A stretch of DNA of 64,000 bases, taken from Spirochaetaceae bacterium. GTDB taxonomy: Bacteria > Spirochaetota > Spirochaetia > SZUA-6 > DRHE01. Position 1 is the stretch's first letter. Each line of letters starts with the position of its first letter. Both the position numbers and the translations under genes were made by a program. Under the pieces are notes generated by a model, which worked only from the letters and a program-made list of their open reading frames with translations, was not told the DNA's origin and searched no databases. Of this stretch, positions 8,569 to 19,724 are shown in pieces. Where the stretch lies: NCBI GenBank assembly GCA_020353535.1, contig CP070696.1:4544007-4608006 (forward strand). Direction: 5' to 3'.

Positions 8569-9663
8569 GTGAAACGAATTCTGTTTGCACTAATCGGGTT
8601 GTTGGCTCTGTTTACGATAATCAGGGCTTATGCGCAAGAGCAGGAGGGTGAGAGTCGATACGTCATCCATCCCGGAATTCTCGAGTTCGAGACCACCGAA
8701 GGCGGCGCCCGACTGGCTTTCGGTTTTCTCGAGCGATCCGAGGAGCGGGGGCCCGGGCGGACCTGGAATCTGTTCCCGGTGCGGCTGTCGCTGCGGGCGG
8801 GCAAGCAGAGCTTTCTCATTGCCATGAACGGCCTGTCTTTTTTAAGTCCAGCCGGCTTGCGCATTGGTCGACCCATTACCATTCGTGATGTGAAGCGTGG
8901 GGATGTTATCAGTATCGGCGGCGATGTCACAGTGGAAGGTACGGTGGAGGGGGATGTATGGACCCTGGGAGCGAACATCAACCTGCTCTCCGGGGCGACC
9001 GTTGCCGGTGACGCGGTGGCACTAGGGGGTACCGTTGAGGCGGACAGACGATCCAAGATCGGTGGCAACAAGCAGTCCCTGCCCAACATCAAGATACCCT
9101 TTCTCAGTTTGCTGAGCTCCGAGCACTCCGCCGCTACCTTTCGCTTCATCATGGAAATAATGGGGGTTTGTCTTTTTCTCCTGCTGTTGTTCCTCTTCGT
9201 TCACTACGGGCACGGACACCTCTCCAGACTGGGAGGTGTGCTCTCCTCCCGCTGGAAGAGCGCGGTCCTCTATCTGGTGCTTGCCTTGCTCATCGTTCCC
9301 GTGTTGATAGCCCTGCTGATCGTGTCTGTGGTCGGGATTCTCATCATTCCCTTCATTTCGATCCTGGTGATGTTTCTCGCCTACGCAGGCTACCTTGCCA
9401 TGGCCGTGCGCCTGGGTCTTTGGCTGCGCAAGTCCTCACCGGAGGTCGCTCCGGCTGCGGCTTACACAACTGGACTGCTCGGCCTGCTGGTGCTTAAAGG
9501 ACCGGTGCTGCTCGGAATCCTCTTCACCCTGCTGACCGCGGATTTCTTTCAGGGATTGGGCCGTTTCCTCTCTGCCATCGGTACCATCGCCGTGGCTGCC
9601 GCCACGTTGTACGGCCTGGGGGGTGTTCTGCAGTACCTGCGTGAACAGGTGCGCGGCGGCTGA
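8569..9663 (+). CDS. Exported/membrane protein with bactofilin-like beta-helix domain
   Basis: A 364-residue protein. The start is GTG 8569, eight bases after GAGGG; it gives a clean signal-like helix ending near AYA. A stretch at about residues 100-160 has the short repeated G-x-V pattern (for example SIGGDVTVEGTVEGDVWTLG) of bactofilin or polymer-forming folds. Four or more hydrophobic helices follow (about 190-350). The gene lies 17 nt behind the M23 pair. Known bactofilins are soluble cytoplasmic polymers that work with M23 peptidases in cell-shape control; here a similar fold would be on the periplasmic side of a membrane protein, which is unusual. Function is not established. Such proteins are usually annotated as hypothetical or polymer-forming cytoskeletal. 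Confidence 0.7.
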   Translation: MKRILFALIGLLALFTIIRAYAQEQEGESRYVIHPGILEFETTEGGARLAFGFLERSEERGPGRTWNLFPVRLSLRAGKQSFLIAMNGLSFLSPAGLRIGRPITIRDVKRGDVISIGGDVTVEGTVEGDVWTLGANINLLSGATVAGDAVALGGTVEADRRSKIGGNKQSLPNIKIPFLSLLSSEHSAATFRFIMEIMGVCLFLLLLFLFVHYGHGHLSRLGGVLSSRWKSAVLYLVLALLIVPVLIALLIVSVVGILIIPFISILVMFLAYAGYLAMAVRLGLWLRKSSPEVAPAAAYTTGLLGLLVLKGPVLLGILFTLLTADFFQGLGRFLSAIGTIAVAAATLYGLGGVLQYLREQVRGG

Positions 9664-9675
9664 ATCGTCGTAGAT

Positions 9676-9715
9676 TCCCGCGTCGGTACCGGCCAGCTTT
9701 CGGTACCTATCGGGA
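9676..9715 (+). other. Stem-loop between the bactofilin-like gene and the patatin gene
   Basis: Two nested stems can form: TCCCG (9676-9680) with CGGGA (9711-9715), and inside it GGTACCG (9685-9691) with CGGTACC (9701-9707) around a 9-nt loop. There is no T-run after it, so it is not a standard terminator. It ends four bases before the AAGGA ribosome-binding site of the next gene and could affect its translation or mRNA stability. Confidence 0.45.
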
Positions 9716-9727
9716 GCCAAGGATCAA

Positions 9728-10510
9728 TTGAAGGGCAAATCGAAGTCAAGAAAGATAGGCCTGGCTCTGGGCGGTGGGGCCGCTCGCGGCTTGGCACACA
9801 TCGGTGTGTTGAAAGTCCTCGAGGAGGAAGGAATCGTCATACACCGTGTTGCCGGAACGAGCGCGGGAAGCCTGATCGGCAGCCTGTTTTGCGCTGGATT
9901 GGGCTGGCAAAAGATTGCAGAAGTAGCCCGGAATATAGACTGGGGTAATCTGGTAAGCCCTACCTGGCCCAGCCTGGGACTCGTGAGCCCCGACAAATTA
10001 GAAAAAACGTTGAATGATATATTACGGCGGAAAAGGTTCGAAGAGCTGGCCGTCCCTTTTCGGGCTGTGGCGGTGGATATCGCAAGCGGGGAAGAGGTGG
10101 TCCTGAACAGCGGCGCGGTAGCCCGAGCGGTACGTGCCAGCTGCAGTATCCCGGGAATTTTTGAACCCACCGAATTTGAGGGCAGGTTGCTGGTGGACGG
10201 TGGCCTGGTAAACGATGTACCTACCGATGTGGTCAAGGATATGGGAGCGGAGCTGGTGATAGGGGTTGACCTGAATGCAGATCGGGTGATCAACCGCAGA
10301 CCGGAGAACCTGATAGAGATTTTCTACCGCAGCCTTAATATCCTGATCTACAACAGCACCCAGAGGGCCAGACGAGTCGCCGATGTCATGGTTGTACCCG
10401 AACTTCAGGGTTTCGCCTACCACGATCTTAGCAGACTCGATGAGTTGATCGCTCGGGGTACCAAGGCCATGCGCGCCCAAATCAACAAGGTTAAAAAACT
10501 TACTCGTTAG
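9728..10510 (+). CDS. Patatin-like phospholipase (RssA/YchK type)
   Basis: A 260-residue acyl hydrolase of the patatin family, expected to release fatty acids from lipids with a Ser-Asp dyad. The oxyanion loop GGGAARG (15-21), the nucleophile elbow GTSAG (S45) and the DGG motif (D157) are intact. It starts with TTG 9728, four bases behind AAGGA. There is no signal peptide, so it is cytoplasmic or peripherally membrane-bound. It follows the envelope genes on the same strand after 64 nt. Substrate is unknown. Confidence 0.87.
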   Translation: MKGKSKSRKIGLALGGGAARGLAHIGVLKVLEEEGIVIHRVAGTSAGSLIGSLFCAGLGWQKIAEVARNIDWGNLVSPTWPSLGLVSPDKLEKTLNDILRRKRFEELAVPFRAVAVDIASGEEVVLNSGAVARAVRASCSIPGIFEPTEFEGRLLVDGGLVNDVPTDVVKDMGAELVIGVDLNADRVINRRPENLIEIFYRSLNILIYNSTQRARRVADVMVVPELQGFAYHDLSRLDELIARGTKAMRAQINKVKKLTR

Positions 10511-10530
10511 AATTTTAAACCCGCAGAATC

Positions 10531-11061
10531 TCACCCGCCGATCCTGGGTTCCATTCTGTACAGATACAAATGCAGTTCATCGTCTGCGGCTACCAAGGGA
10601 AAGCCTGAAAAGGTGAAGGTGTTGGAGATGATCCGCGTTCCCGGGCGCAGCTCCCGGCGCAGCTTGTCCTTCAAGCGCTCATTGGTCTCCTGGAGCAGGA
10701 AGGTGAAAATGACATCCGCATTGCCTAGATCCACGGAGAACATGTCCCCACGGATGATTTTCACCTGTTTCCACAGCCCGAGCACAGTCACGGCACATAC
10801 GCTCCAGATGTAGCGGGATATGTCCACCTCGATTCCCACGGCCCGTGCTCCGAACCTGCGGGCGGCTGCGATTACCACTCTGCCGTCTCCGCAGCCTAGA
10901 TCATATACAGTCTCACCCGGTTTGACCTCGGCCATGGAGAGCATCGTGTTGATTACCTCCCGAGAGGTGGGCACCCAAGGTGCACCTTTGGAGCTCGTCC
11001 ACACCAGGGACATGAGAAAGACCATGATGATAAAAAAAACCACAGCGATGAGAATTTGCAT
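10531..11061 (-). CDS. Membrane-anchored class I SAM-dependent methyltransferase
   Basis: A 176-residue protein with an N-terminal hydrophobic helix (about 2-23) followed by a Rossmann methyltransferase domain. Motif I is visible as DLGCGDGR (about 54-61) and an acidic residue follows at GIEVD (about 77-81). Later motifs are short, and the protein is of the small type often annotated as class I SAM-dependent methyltransferase. The substrate cannot be inferred. It is transcribed convergently with the patatin gene (20-nt gap) and divergently from the M28 peptidase. Confidence 0.75.
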   Translation of the reverse strand: MQILIAVVFFIIMVFLMSLVWTSSKGAPWVPTSREVINTMLSMAEVKPGETVYDLGCGDGRVVIAAARRFGARAVGIEVDISRYIWSVCAVTVLGLWKQVKIIRGDMFSVDLGNADVIFTFLLQETNERLKDKLRRELRPGTRIISNTFTFSGFPLVAADDELHLYLYRMEPRIGG

Positions 11062-11182
11062 GGATAAAGTTTGTCATGACTGGGCAGTAACAGGGAAGAG
11101 TCAGGAGCGCTGATCGCGATACCCCCTTGCCGACACTCCGTTTCTGTAAGTACGTTCAAGGTTGGGAGGTGTAGATTAGTTG

Positions 11183-13318
11183 ATGAAAAAACTGCTGTTT
11201 CTTCTGCCGGTTCTGGTTGCTCTGGGGGCCTGTCGGCCCGCTACGGATACCGGGGAAGCCGGGCCACCGGATTCCGGCAACGTAGTTTCCGTTCATCCTG
11301 AGCTGGCGGGATCGGACCTTCAGCAGATCCTGGCCGAGTATGTGAATTATCTTGCCTCCGATGCCCTGGCGGGACGGGAAGTGGGAAGTCAAGGCATCAA
11401 CCGGGCTGAGCAGTACATCGCCGATACGTTTGCGGCTCTCGGGCTTAGCAGTGTTCCCGGGCAGGAAGATTATTTCCTCGAATTTACGCTCTACCGTGGA
11501 GGCTACGATCCGGATGCCACCTCACTGTCGGTTCGGACTGATGGGACCTCCCTCAATGCTCGTCCCGGAGTGGATTTCCAACCCTTCAGCTTCTCCAAGC
11601 TGGGAGAGCTTTCTGCGGAGCTGGTATTCGCCGGCTACGGGATCACGGCTCCAGAATATGGGTACGACGACTATACCGGCCTGGATGCAGAGGGGAAGAT
11701 CGTGCTGCTGCTCCGCCACGAGCCACAGAGCCCCTCAGGATCGGACTATTTCCTGGGGGCCGATCTGACCCGACATTCCCTGTTCCTCACCAAAGTGGAA
11801 AACGCCCGGGCTCACGATGCGGCTGGTATGCTTCTGGTGACCGACCCGAAGAGCTACGCCGGACCGGAGGATTTACGGCTCCAGGAAGTGTTGGGTCTGC
11901 AACCCTCTGCACTCAGCCGCTACCCGGGAGTGCGACAATCCATTCCCGCCCTCCACATCTCTCAGGATTTCGCTGAAAAAATTCTCGGCACCTCCTCTGC
12001 TTACCTCGAGAGGCTGCAGGAACGTCTGGACGAGGGAACCGATCCATCGTTGTTCGATATCGGCCACATCGAGGTGAGCCTGAATGTGGCGGTGCAGCAA
12101 CGTTCGGAGGAGATCCAGGCCAGGAATGTAGCGGCCTTTTTGGAAGGCTCGGATCCGCTTCTGCGGGACGAGTGGATCCTGGTCGGTGCACATCACGACC
12201 ATCTGGGATCATACCCGGGGGAGGGGGATACGATATTCAACGGAGCCGATGACAATGCCTCCGGGGTTGCCGGAGTTCTGGCTCTGGCCCGAATCCTGGC
12301 AGAGCGGAAATCGGCACCGGCAAGAAGCTTGGTCTTTGCCACCTTTTCTGCGGAAGAGCAGGGTCTGTTCGGCTCTCGGGAGATGATCGAGGGGCAGATT
12401 CCCATAGAACAGATCGTGCTGATGATCAATCTGGATATGGTAGGCAGAAATCCCGAACGGCCGGTGCAGATCATGGGCTCCTCGTTCTCCCCGGATTTAC
12501 AAAAGTTGGTGGAGGAGGCCAATCAGGCGGTGGGGCTGCCTGTCCGCTATTCAAGCGGTCCGGAGGCCGCGGTTAGTGACCACGACCCCTTCTTCCGGGA
12601 GGGAATCCCTTTTCTGTTCTTCTTCACCGGCATCCATCCCGACTACCACGGCACGGCGGATCATGCCGATAAACTGAGCTACCCCAGATTCGCGGATGTC
12701 GTGGTGCTGGCCGCGAAAACCGCTACGCTGGCGGCTGATAGGCCGACACGCGGATCTACCATATATGTGGAATGGTTGGGTTTGACGCTGAGCATAGAAG
12801 ACGAGCAAGATGCGGTGACAGCAGAGATTACTGAAGTCGAAGCAGGAACAGCGGCAGTGGAATATGGATTGTTGGAAGGTGACAAGCTGCTCGCCCTAGG
12901 TGGAGTGGTGCCGGAGGGGAGTCGGGATATCAGACGCAATTTAGAAGCGGTGCGTCCTGGTCGAAGCCTTACATTGAAGGTGTTGCGCGGGGAGCTGGAG
13001 CGGGAGATTCAGGTACAACGCGCCCATACCGGATATCTTGGAGTGATGGTTGGAGAGTTGGATGAGCAGTGGCGAAAACAGAACGATCTCGAAGCAAAAT
13101 CCGGAGTGCTCATCCGCCAGGTCCTGGAGGACGGTCCGGCCGGGAAGGCGGGATTGAACCAAGGGGACGTGCTGCTCGCCCTCAACGGAATTGCAGTGGG
13201 ACCGGAGAATTTGCGGGCGCTCTTGATGCGCCTCGGAGCCGGCGCCAGGGTTGAGCTGACCGTTCTGCGGAAGGGAGAGCGTCTCATCGTTCCCTTGATC
13301 CTTGGGCGCAGACCATAG
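11183..13318 (+). CDS. M28-family metallopeptidase lipoprotein with PA-like insert and two PDZ domains
   Basis: Secreted zinc aminopeptidase-like protein of 711 residues. The N-terminus is a lipoprotein signal (helix followed by LGAC). Between about 100 and 320 lies a PA-like region. The M28 domain shows the metal ligands in HHDHLG (about 335), GADDNASG (about 354), the catalytic SAEEQG (about 391), NLDMVGR (about 416) and HGTADHADK (about 489). Two PDZ domains follow (about 530-610 and 620-711). The M28 core is intact. A TTG one codon upstream sits at a better distance (10 nt) from GGGAGG than the ATG. PDZ domains on M28 enzymes suggest binding of substrate C-termini (inference). No neighbour explains its job. 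Confidence 0.87.
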   Translation: MKKLLFLLPVLVALGACRPATDTGEAGPPDSGNVVSVHPELAGSDLQQILAEYVNYLASDALAGREVGSQGINRAEQYIADTFAALGLSSVPGQEDYFLEFTLYRGGYDPDATSLSVRTDGTSLNARPGVDFQPFSFSKLGELSAELVFAGYGITAPEYGYDDYTGLDAEGKIVLLLRHEPQSPSGSDYFLGADLTRHSLFLTKVENARAHDAAGMLLVTDPKSYAGPEDLRLQEVLGLQPSALSRYPGVRQSIPALHISQDFAEKILGTSSAYLERLQERLDEGTDPSLFDIGHIEVSLNVAVQQRSEEIQARNVAAFLEGSDPLLRDEWILVGAHHDHLGSYPGEGDTIFNGADDNASGVAGVLALARILAERKSAPARSLVFATFSAEEQGLFGSREMIEGQIPIEQIVLMINLDMVGRNPERPVQIMGSSFSPDLQKLVEEANQAVGLPVRYSSGPEAAVSDHDPFFREGIPFLFFFTGIHPDYHGTADHADKLSYPRFADVVVLAAKTATLAADRPTRGSTIYVEWLGLTLSIEDEQDAVTAEITEVEAGTAAVEYGLLEGDKLLALGGVVPEGSRDIRRNLEAVRPGRSLTLKVLRGELEREIQVQRAHTGYLGVMVGELDEQWRKQNDLEAKSGVLIRQVLEDGPAGKAGLNQGDVLLALNGIAVGPENLRALLMRLGAGARVELTVLRKGERLIVPLILGRRP

Positions 13319-13421
13319 AAGGATAGGGGAGTTTCGTAGAAAACCGGATCAGGTTGTTTCTTGAATCCGCGCTGTCTGATAGCATATCGAAGTAACAAGA
13401 ATCCCAAACCATGGAGGCATC

Positions 13422-13607
13422 ATGAAGGCGATAGTAAACGAGGATCTGTGCATCGGATCCGGGAATTGTGAGGACACCTGTCCCGCCGTATTCAAAGTGG
13501 TGGATGGCATTTCCCGGGTTCAGATCGATGTCGTACCCGAAGCGGAGGAGAAGAAGGTCCTGCAGGCAGTCGACGGCTGTCCTGCCGGAGCCATCAGTAC
13601 CGAATAA
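13422..13607 (+). CDS. Single-cluster ferredoxin with Ser at the second ligand position
   Basis: A 61-residue electron carrier. The cluster motif reads CIGSGNC...CP: C10, C16 and C53 are ligands, C20 is present, but position 13, normally the second cysteine, is serine. In related ferredoxins with Asp or another residue there (for example Pyrococcus furiosus), the cluster is more easily converted to [3Fe-4S]. The same is plausible here. The gene begins with ATG 13422; GGAGG lies 5 nt upstream at 13412-13416. No obvious partner oxidoreductase is adjacent; thyA follows after 71 nt. Confidence 0.85.
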   Translation: MKAIVNEDLCIGSGNCEDTCPAVFKVVDGISRVQIDVVPEAEEKKVLQAVDGCPAGAISTE

Positions 13608-13678
13608 GGACTCTGGCCGTCCCCTATTCCACTGTTCCTCAACCCAAGAGGGATCCCGTTCGATGATGGAGAGAGACG

Positions 13679-14473
13679 ATGAAACAGTACCTGGATCTGA
13701 TGCGCAGCGTTTTGGAGAATGGAACGGACCGCGAAGACCGTACCGGGGTGGGAACCCGCAGCATCTTCGGCTATCAGATGCGTTTCGACCTTCGGGAGGG
13801 ATTTCCCTGCCTGACCACCAAGAAGCTCCATCTCCGTTCGATAATCCATGAGCTGCTCTGGTTTCTGGCTGGAGACACCAACATCCGCTACCTGACCGAG
13901 AACGGGGTGCGGATCTGGGATCCCTGGGCGGACGAAAACGGCGATCTCGGGCCGGTGTACGGCCGGCAGTGGCGTAGCTGGTCCGCCCCCGACGGCCGCA
14001 GCATCGACCAGATCGGCAGGATTCTCGAAACACTGCGAACCGATCCAACCTCCCGGAGAATGGTGGTGAGTGCCTGGAATCCGGCGGATCTGGATCGCAT
14101 GGCCCTGCCGCCCTGTCACTGCCTGTTCCAGTTCTATGCGGCAGAAGGCAGACTCTACTGTCAGCTCTACCAGCGCAGCGCCGACGTGTTCCTCGGCGTG
14201 CCCTTCAACATCGCCTCCTACACCCTGTTGACCTTGATGGTGGCTCAGGTCAGCGGGCTGGAGCCCGGTGAGTTCGTGCACACCCTGGGGGACGCTCACC
14301 TCTATCTGAACCACCTGGAACAGACCCGCCTGCAGTTGAGCAGAGAGCCCAGAAAACTGCCCCACATGCGGCTCAATCCGGAGGTGAAAGATCTGTTCGC
14401 TTTCCGTTTCGAAGATTTCACCCTGGAGGGCTACGATCCTCACCCCCACATCCCGGGGGAGATCGCGGTCTAG
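13679..14473 (+). CDS. thyA: Thymidylate synthase ThyA
   Basis: Makes dTMP from dUMP using methylene-tetrahydrofolate. The 264-residue length matches short-form bacterial ThyA. The catalytic cysteine is C146 in PPCHC. The N-terminal DRTGVGT phosphate-binding loop (20-26) and the conserved segment [13 protein letters not shown] are present and appear complete. It starts at ATG 13679 behind GGAGAGAGA. A dihydrofolate reductase gene, the usual partner, is not seen in the window. Confidence 0.96.
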   Translation: MKQYLDLMRSVLENGTDREDRTGVGTRSIFGYQMRFDLREGFPCLTTKKLHLRSIIHELLWFLAGDTNIRYLTENGVRIWDPWADENGDLGPVYGRQWRSWSAPDGRSIDQIGRILETLRTDPTSRRMVVSAWNPADLDRMALPPCHCLFQFYAAEGRLYCQLYQRSADVFLGVPFNIASYTLLTLMVAQVSGLEPGEFVHTLGDAHLYLNHLEQTRLQLSREPRKLPHMRLNPEVKDLFAFRFEDFTLEGYDPHPHIPGEIAV

Positions 14474-14561
14474 CTGTGATAGTCGCCGTGGCGGAAGGAC
14501 ATGGGATTGAATCGCGTGGGATGGAATTCACACCGGAGATGGAAATGAGGGGAGCAACAGC

Positions 14562-15515
14562 ATGAGAGCAGTGGTGCATGATCGCTATGGAGAGCCGGAG
14601 GACCTCTACCTGAGGGAACTGCCCGAGCCGCGGATCACGGACCGGGAATGCCTGATTAAGGTCACCGCCGTGTCGGTCAATCCATCGGATTGGAAGACCC
14701 TGGCCGGGTGGTGGAGCTTCGCCACCGGCCGTCGCTTTCCGCGGCAGACGGGGATCGACTTCTCCGGTACGATCGAGCGAACGGGCCGGAAGGTAACCCG
14801 TTTCCGTGTGGGGGAAGCGGTGATGGGCTCGGTCATTCCCCTGCGCAAGGGCTGTCTGGCCGAATACGTGGCTGTGGCCGAGTCACATCTGTGCCGGATT
14901 CCCAAGAACGTTGCTCTGCCCGATGCCGCCGGCATCCCCGTGGCCTGCTCCACTGCCTACGTCGGCCTTCGCCACCGCAGGAAGGACCTGCAAGGCAAAC
15001 GGGTGCTGCTGATCGGCGGGGGAGGCGGGGTCGGCCACTTCGTGATCCAACTCGGCAGGGTCTTCGGCGCCCATATAACCGCGGTTTGCTCTGAAGGCAA
15101 GATGGAACTCTGCCGGGAGCTCGGCGCCGACCGGGTGCTCGACTATGGACAAGCCGATCCGCTGGAAAGCGGCGGAAGCTACGATCTGGTATTCAACTGC
15201 GCCTCAAGCATCTCCTATCCGCAGGCCAGGAGGATCCTCAATACCGGCGGGGAGTATCTGCTCCTCGAGACGCAGGGGCGGCTCTGGCTGTTTGCCTATT
15301 CGCTTTTCAGCCAGATCACCCCGAGCCGACGGCTGTGGGCGTTCCTGGTCAGTCCGGACGGCGAGCGCTACAACCGGCTGGCCGAACTGTTCGAGGAGAA
15401 CGATCTGAAGGTCGTTGTGGGAAGCCGCTATCCCATGGAGAAGGCGGCGGAAGCCTTCCGGGAGAGCAAGAACGGACACGCCACCGGTAAGATCATCATC
15501 GACGTGGCGCAGTAG
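14562..15515 (+). CDS. Zinc-independent MDR-family oxidoreductase (quinone oxidoreductase-like)
   Basis: A 317-residue NAD(P)-dependent medium-chain dehydrogenase/reductase. The N-terminal GroES-like domain and the Rossmann motif GGGGGVG (about 150-156) are visible. The Zn-binding cysteine cluster of alcohol dehydrogenases is absent, placing it with quinone reductase or enoyl reductase relatives. Substrate is unknown. It starts at ATG 14562 behind GGGGAG. It ends 35 nt before the end of the convergent secA gene. Confidence 0.85.
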   Translation: MRAVVHDRYGEPEDLYLRELPEPRITDRECLIKVTAVSVNPSDWKTLAGWWSFATGRRFPRQTGIDFSGTIERTGRKVTRFRVGEAVMGSVIPLRKGCLAEYVAVAESHLCRIPKNVALPDAAGIPVACSTAYVGLRHRRKDLQGKRVLLIGGGGGVGHFVIQLGRVFGAHITAVCSEGKMELCRELGADRVLDYGQADPLESGGSYDLVFNCASSISYPQARRILNTGGEYLLLETQGRLWLFAYSLFSQITPSRRLWAFLVSPDGERYNRLAELFEENDLKVVVGSRYPMEKAAEAFRESKNGHATGKIIIDVAQ

Positions 15516-15550
15516 GGTGCTTCGGGGTGGTTGAGGGCCCCGAGTTTCGT

Positions 15551-18406
<2,856 letters not shown>

Positions 18407-18412
18407 ACTGTC

Positions 18413-18442
18413 AATGTAGCTTTTTGTCCCGCTTGCGGTCAA
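18413..18442 (-). promoter_or_regulatory. Candidate secA promoter
   Basis: On the minus strand TTGACC (complement of 18437-18442), an 18-bp spacer and TACATT (complement of 18413-18418). The -10 ends six bases before the secA ATG, so a transcript from here would begin at or very near the start codon. No ribosome-binding site is seen, which fits a leaderless mRNA, but another promoter upstream cannot be excluded. Confidence 0.4.
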
Positions 18443-18452
18443 GGATCGTTGA

Positions 18453-18482
18453 TTGACAGTCTCAGGGCATGGTGTGTATAGT
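18453..18482 (+). promoter_or_regulatory. Promoter of the propeller lipoprotein gene
   Basis: TTGACA (18453-18458), an 18-bp spacer and TATAGT (18477-18482). Transcription would begin about 18489, leaving ATG 18507 with a short leader and excluding the upstream ATG at 18486 as the start. Confidence 0.7.
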
Positions 18483-18506
18483 CGGATGGAATCGAATCCT
18501 CTCATC

Positions 18507-19724
18507 ATGAAATATCCAATATTCATCTTGACAGTCGCGTTTGTAACCGCTTTGCTGCTCGCCTCCTGCGCTCCCAAAGTACTCGAGGAGTTGTCCCGGG
18601 AGGAGCTGTTCAGTCTCCAGATCGGCAAGATGGACAATCAGATCGATCTATTCCAAATAGGCGGTTTAATGGTCGGTACGAAGAACAGAATCTATATGAG
18701 GGATGGACTGTTTTACGTGGCCAATGGGAACTCCGCAAAGATCATGGAGCTCTCCTCCTATGGGGATCTCATCTTCCTGCTCTATAATGCCGATGAGAAT
18801 CCGCCTCCCACCTCCTTCAATCCCGGGGAAAGTACGGAGCTTGCCGCCACCCGGCGGGCGGTGGCTTTTCCGCTGCGGCGCATCGGGGAGCTGGTGGTCG
18901 ACAGCGAGAAGCACATCTACGTCGAGGATGGGGTAAGTGAGGAACGGCAGGTTCGTGACAAGGAGCTTAAGGTTCTATTGGATCGGGTGATTTTACGTTT
19001 CGATCGCCACGGTGCGCTCGTGGATTTCATTGGCCAGGAGGGCGTCGGGGGAACCCCCTTTCCCTATATCGACAGCTTATACATTACGGACCTGGACGAG
19101 CTGGTAGTCATCTGCAGGACTCCCCAATTCTGGCACGTGTATTGGTATTCCGCCGACGGTGTTCTCCTCTATCAGGTCGATATCGATCAGGATCATCTGC
19201 CCTTGTACGAAGCGGGAAGCGAGCCGGTTTCGACTCTGGGCCGGATCGTTCCGGATCGCACTAAAACATTCCTTTATCTGCTAATCTATACCTATCTGGG
19301 TCCGACGGCCGACGGGCAGCAGGACAGCTACAACACCCGAATCCATACCTTGAGTCTGCAAACCGGGCGATACGAAGGATTTATAGAGGTGCCGCCAAAC
19401 GGTGTACGGGTGGAGAAAATCGGCACCCAGGAGGTGGAAGTGCCGACACCCTCCTTTGAGCTGCTCGGCGTTAATTCCAGAGGTGACTTTTTCCTGTTGC
19501 GCAGGGAAGAGGCGAACCTGTTCCAGCTGCTCATCCTGGACGGAGAAGGTGAGGAGGTGGCTCGCCGTTCCATCGTCATGGAGGATTCCGAGCTGTTCTA
19601 CAAGGAGATCCGGCTTTCAGCCCGCGGGATCATCTATGCCCTGCTCGGGGAAGAGCACCAGGCCAAGATCGTCTGGTGGCGCAGCGACAAGCTGCTGCGG
19701 GAGGGAGAACGTGAAGGTCGTTGA
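18507..19724 (+). CDS. Beta-propeller lipoprotein (conserved in spirochaetes)
   Basis: A 405-residue exported protein. The start ATG 18507 gives a lipoprotein signal peptide with the lipobox LLASC. The rest is mainly beta, with repeated blade-like blocks (for example [35 protein letters not shown]), as in six- or seven-bladed propellers. No catalytic motif is visible. Families like this lie next to the NAD(P)HX repair gene in several spirochaetes as I recall, and the following gene overlaps its 3' end by 14 nt. Function is unknown; a structural or binding role in the outer periplasm is possible. Confidence 0.7.
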   Translation: MKYPIFILTVAFVTALLLASCAPKVLEELSREELFSLQIGKMDNQIDLFQIGGLMVGTKNRIYMRDGLFYVANGNSAKIMELSSYGDLIFLLYNADENPPPTSFNPGESTELAATRRAVAFPLRRIGELVVDSEKHIYVEDGVSEERQVRDKELKVLLDRVILRFDRHGALVDFIGQEGVGGTPFPYIDSLYITDLDELVVICRTPQFWHVYWYSADGVLLYQVDIDQDHLPLYEAGSEPVSTLGRIVPDRTKTFLYLLIYTYLGPTADGQQDSYNTRIHTLSLQTGRYEGFIEVPPNGVRVEKIGTQEVEVPTPSFELLGVNSRGDFFLLRREEANLFQLLILDGEGEEVARRSIVMEDSELFYKEIRLSARGIIYALLGEEHQAKIVWWRSDKLLREGEREGR

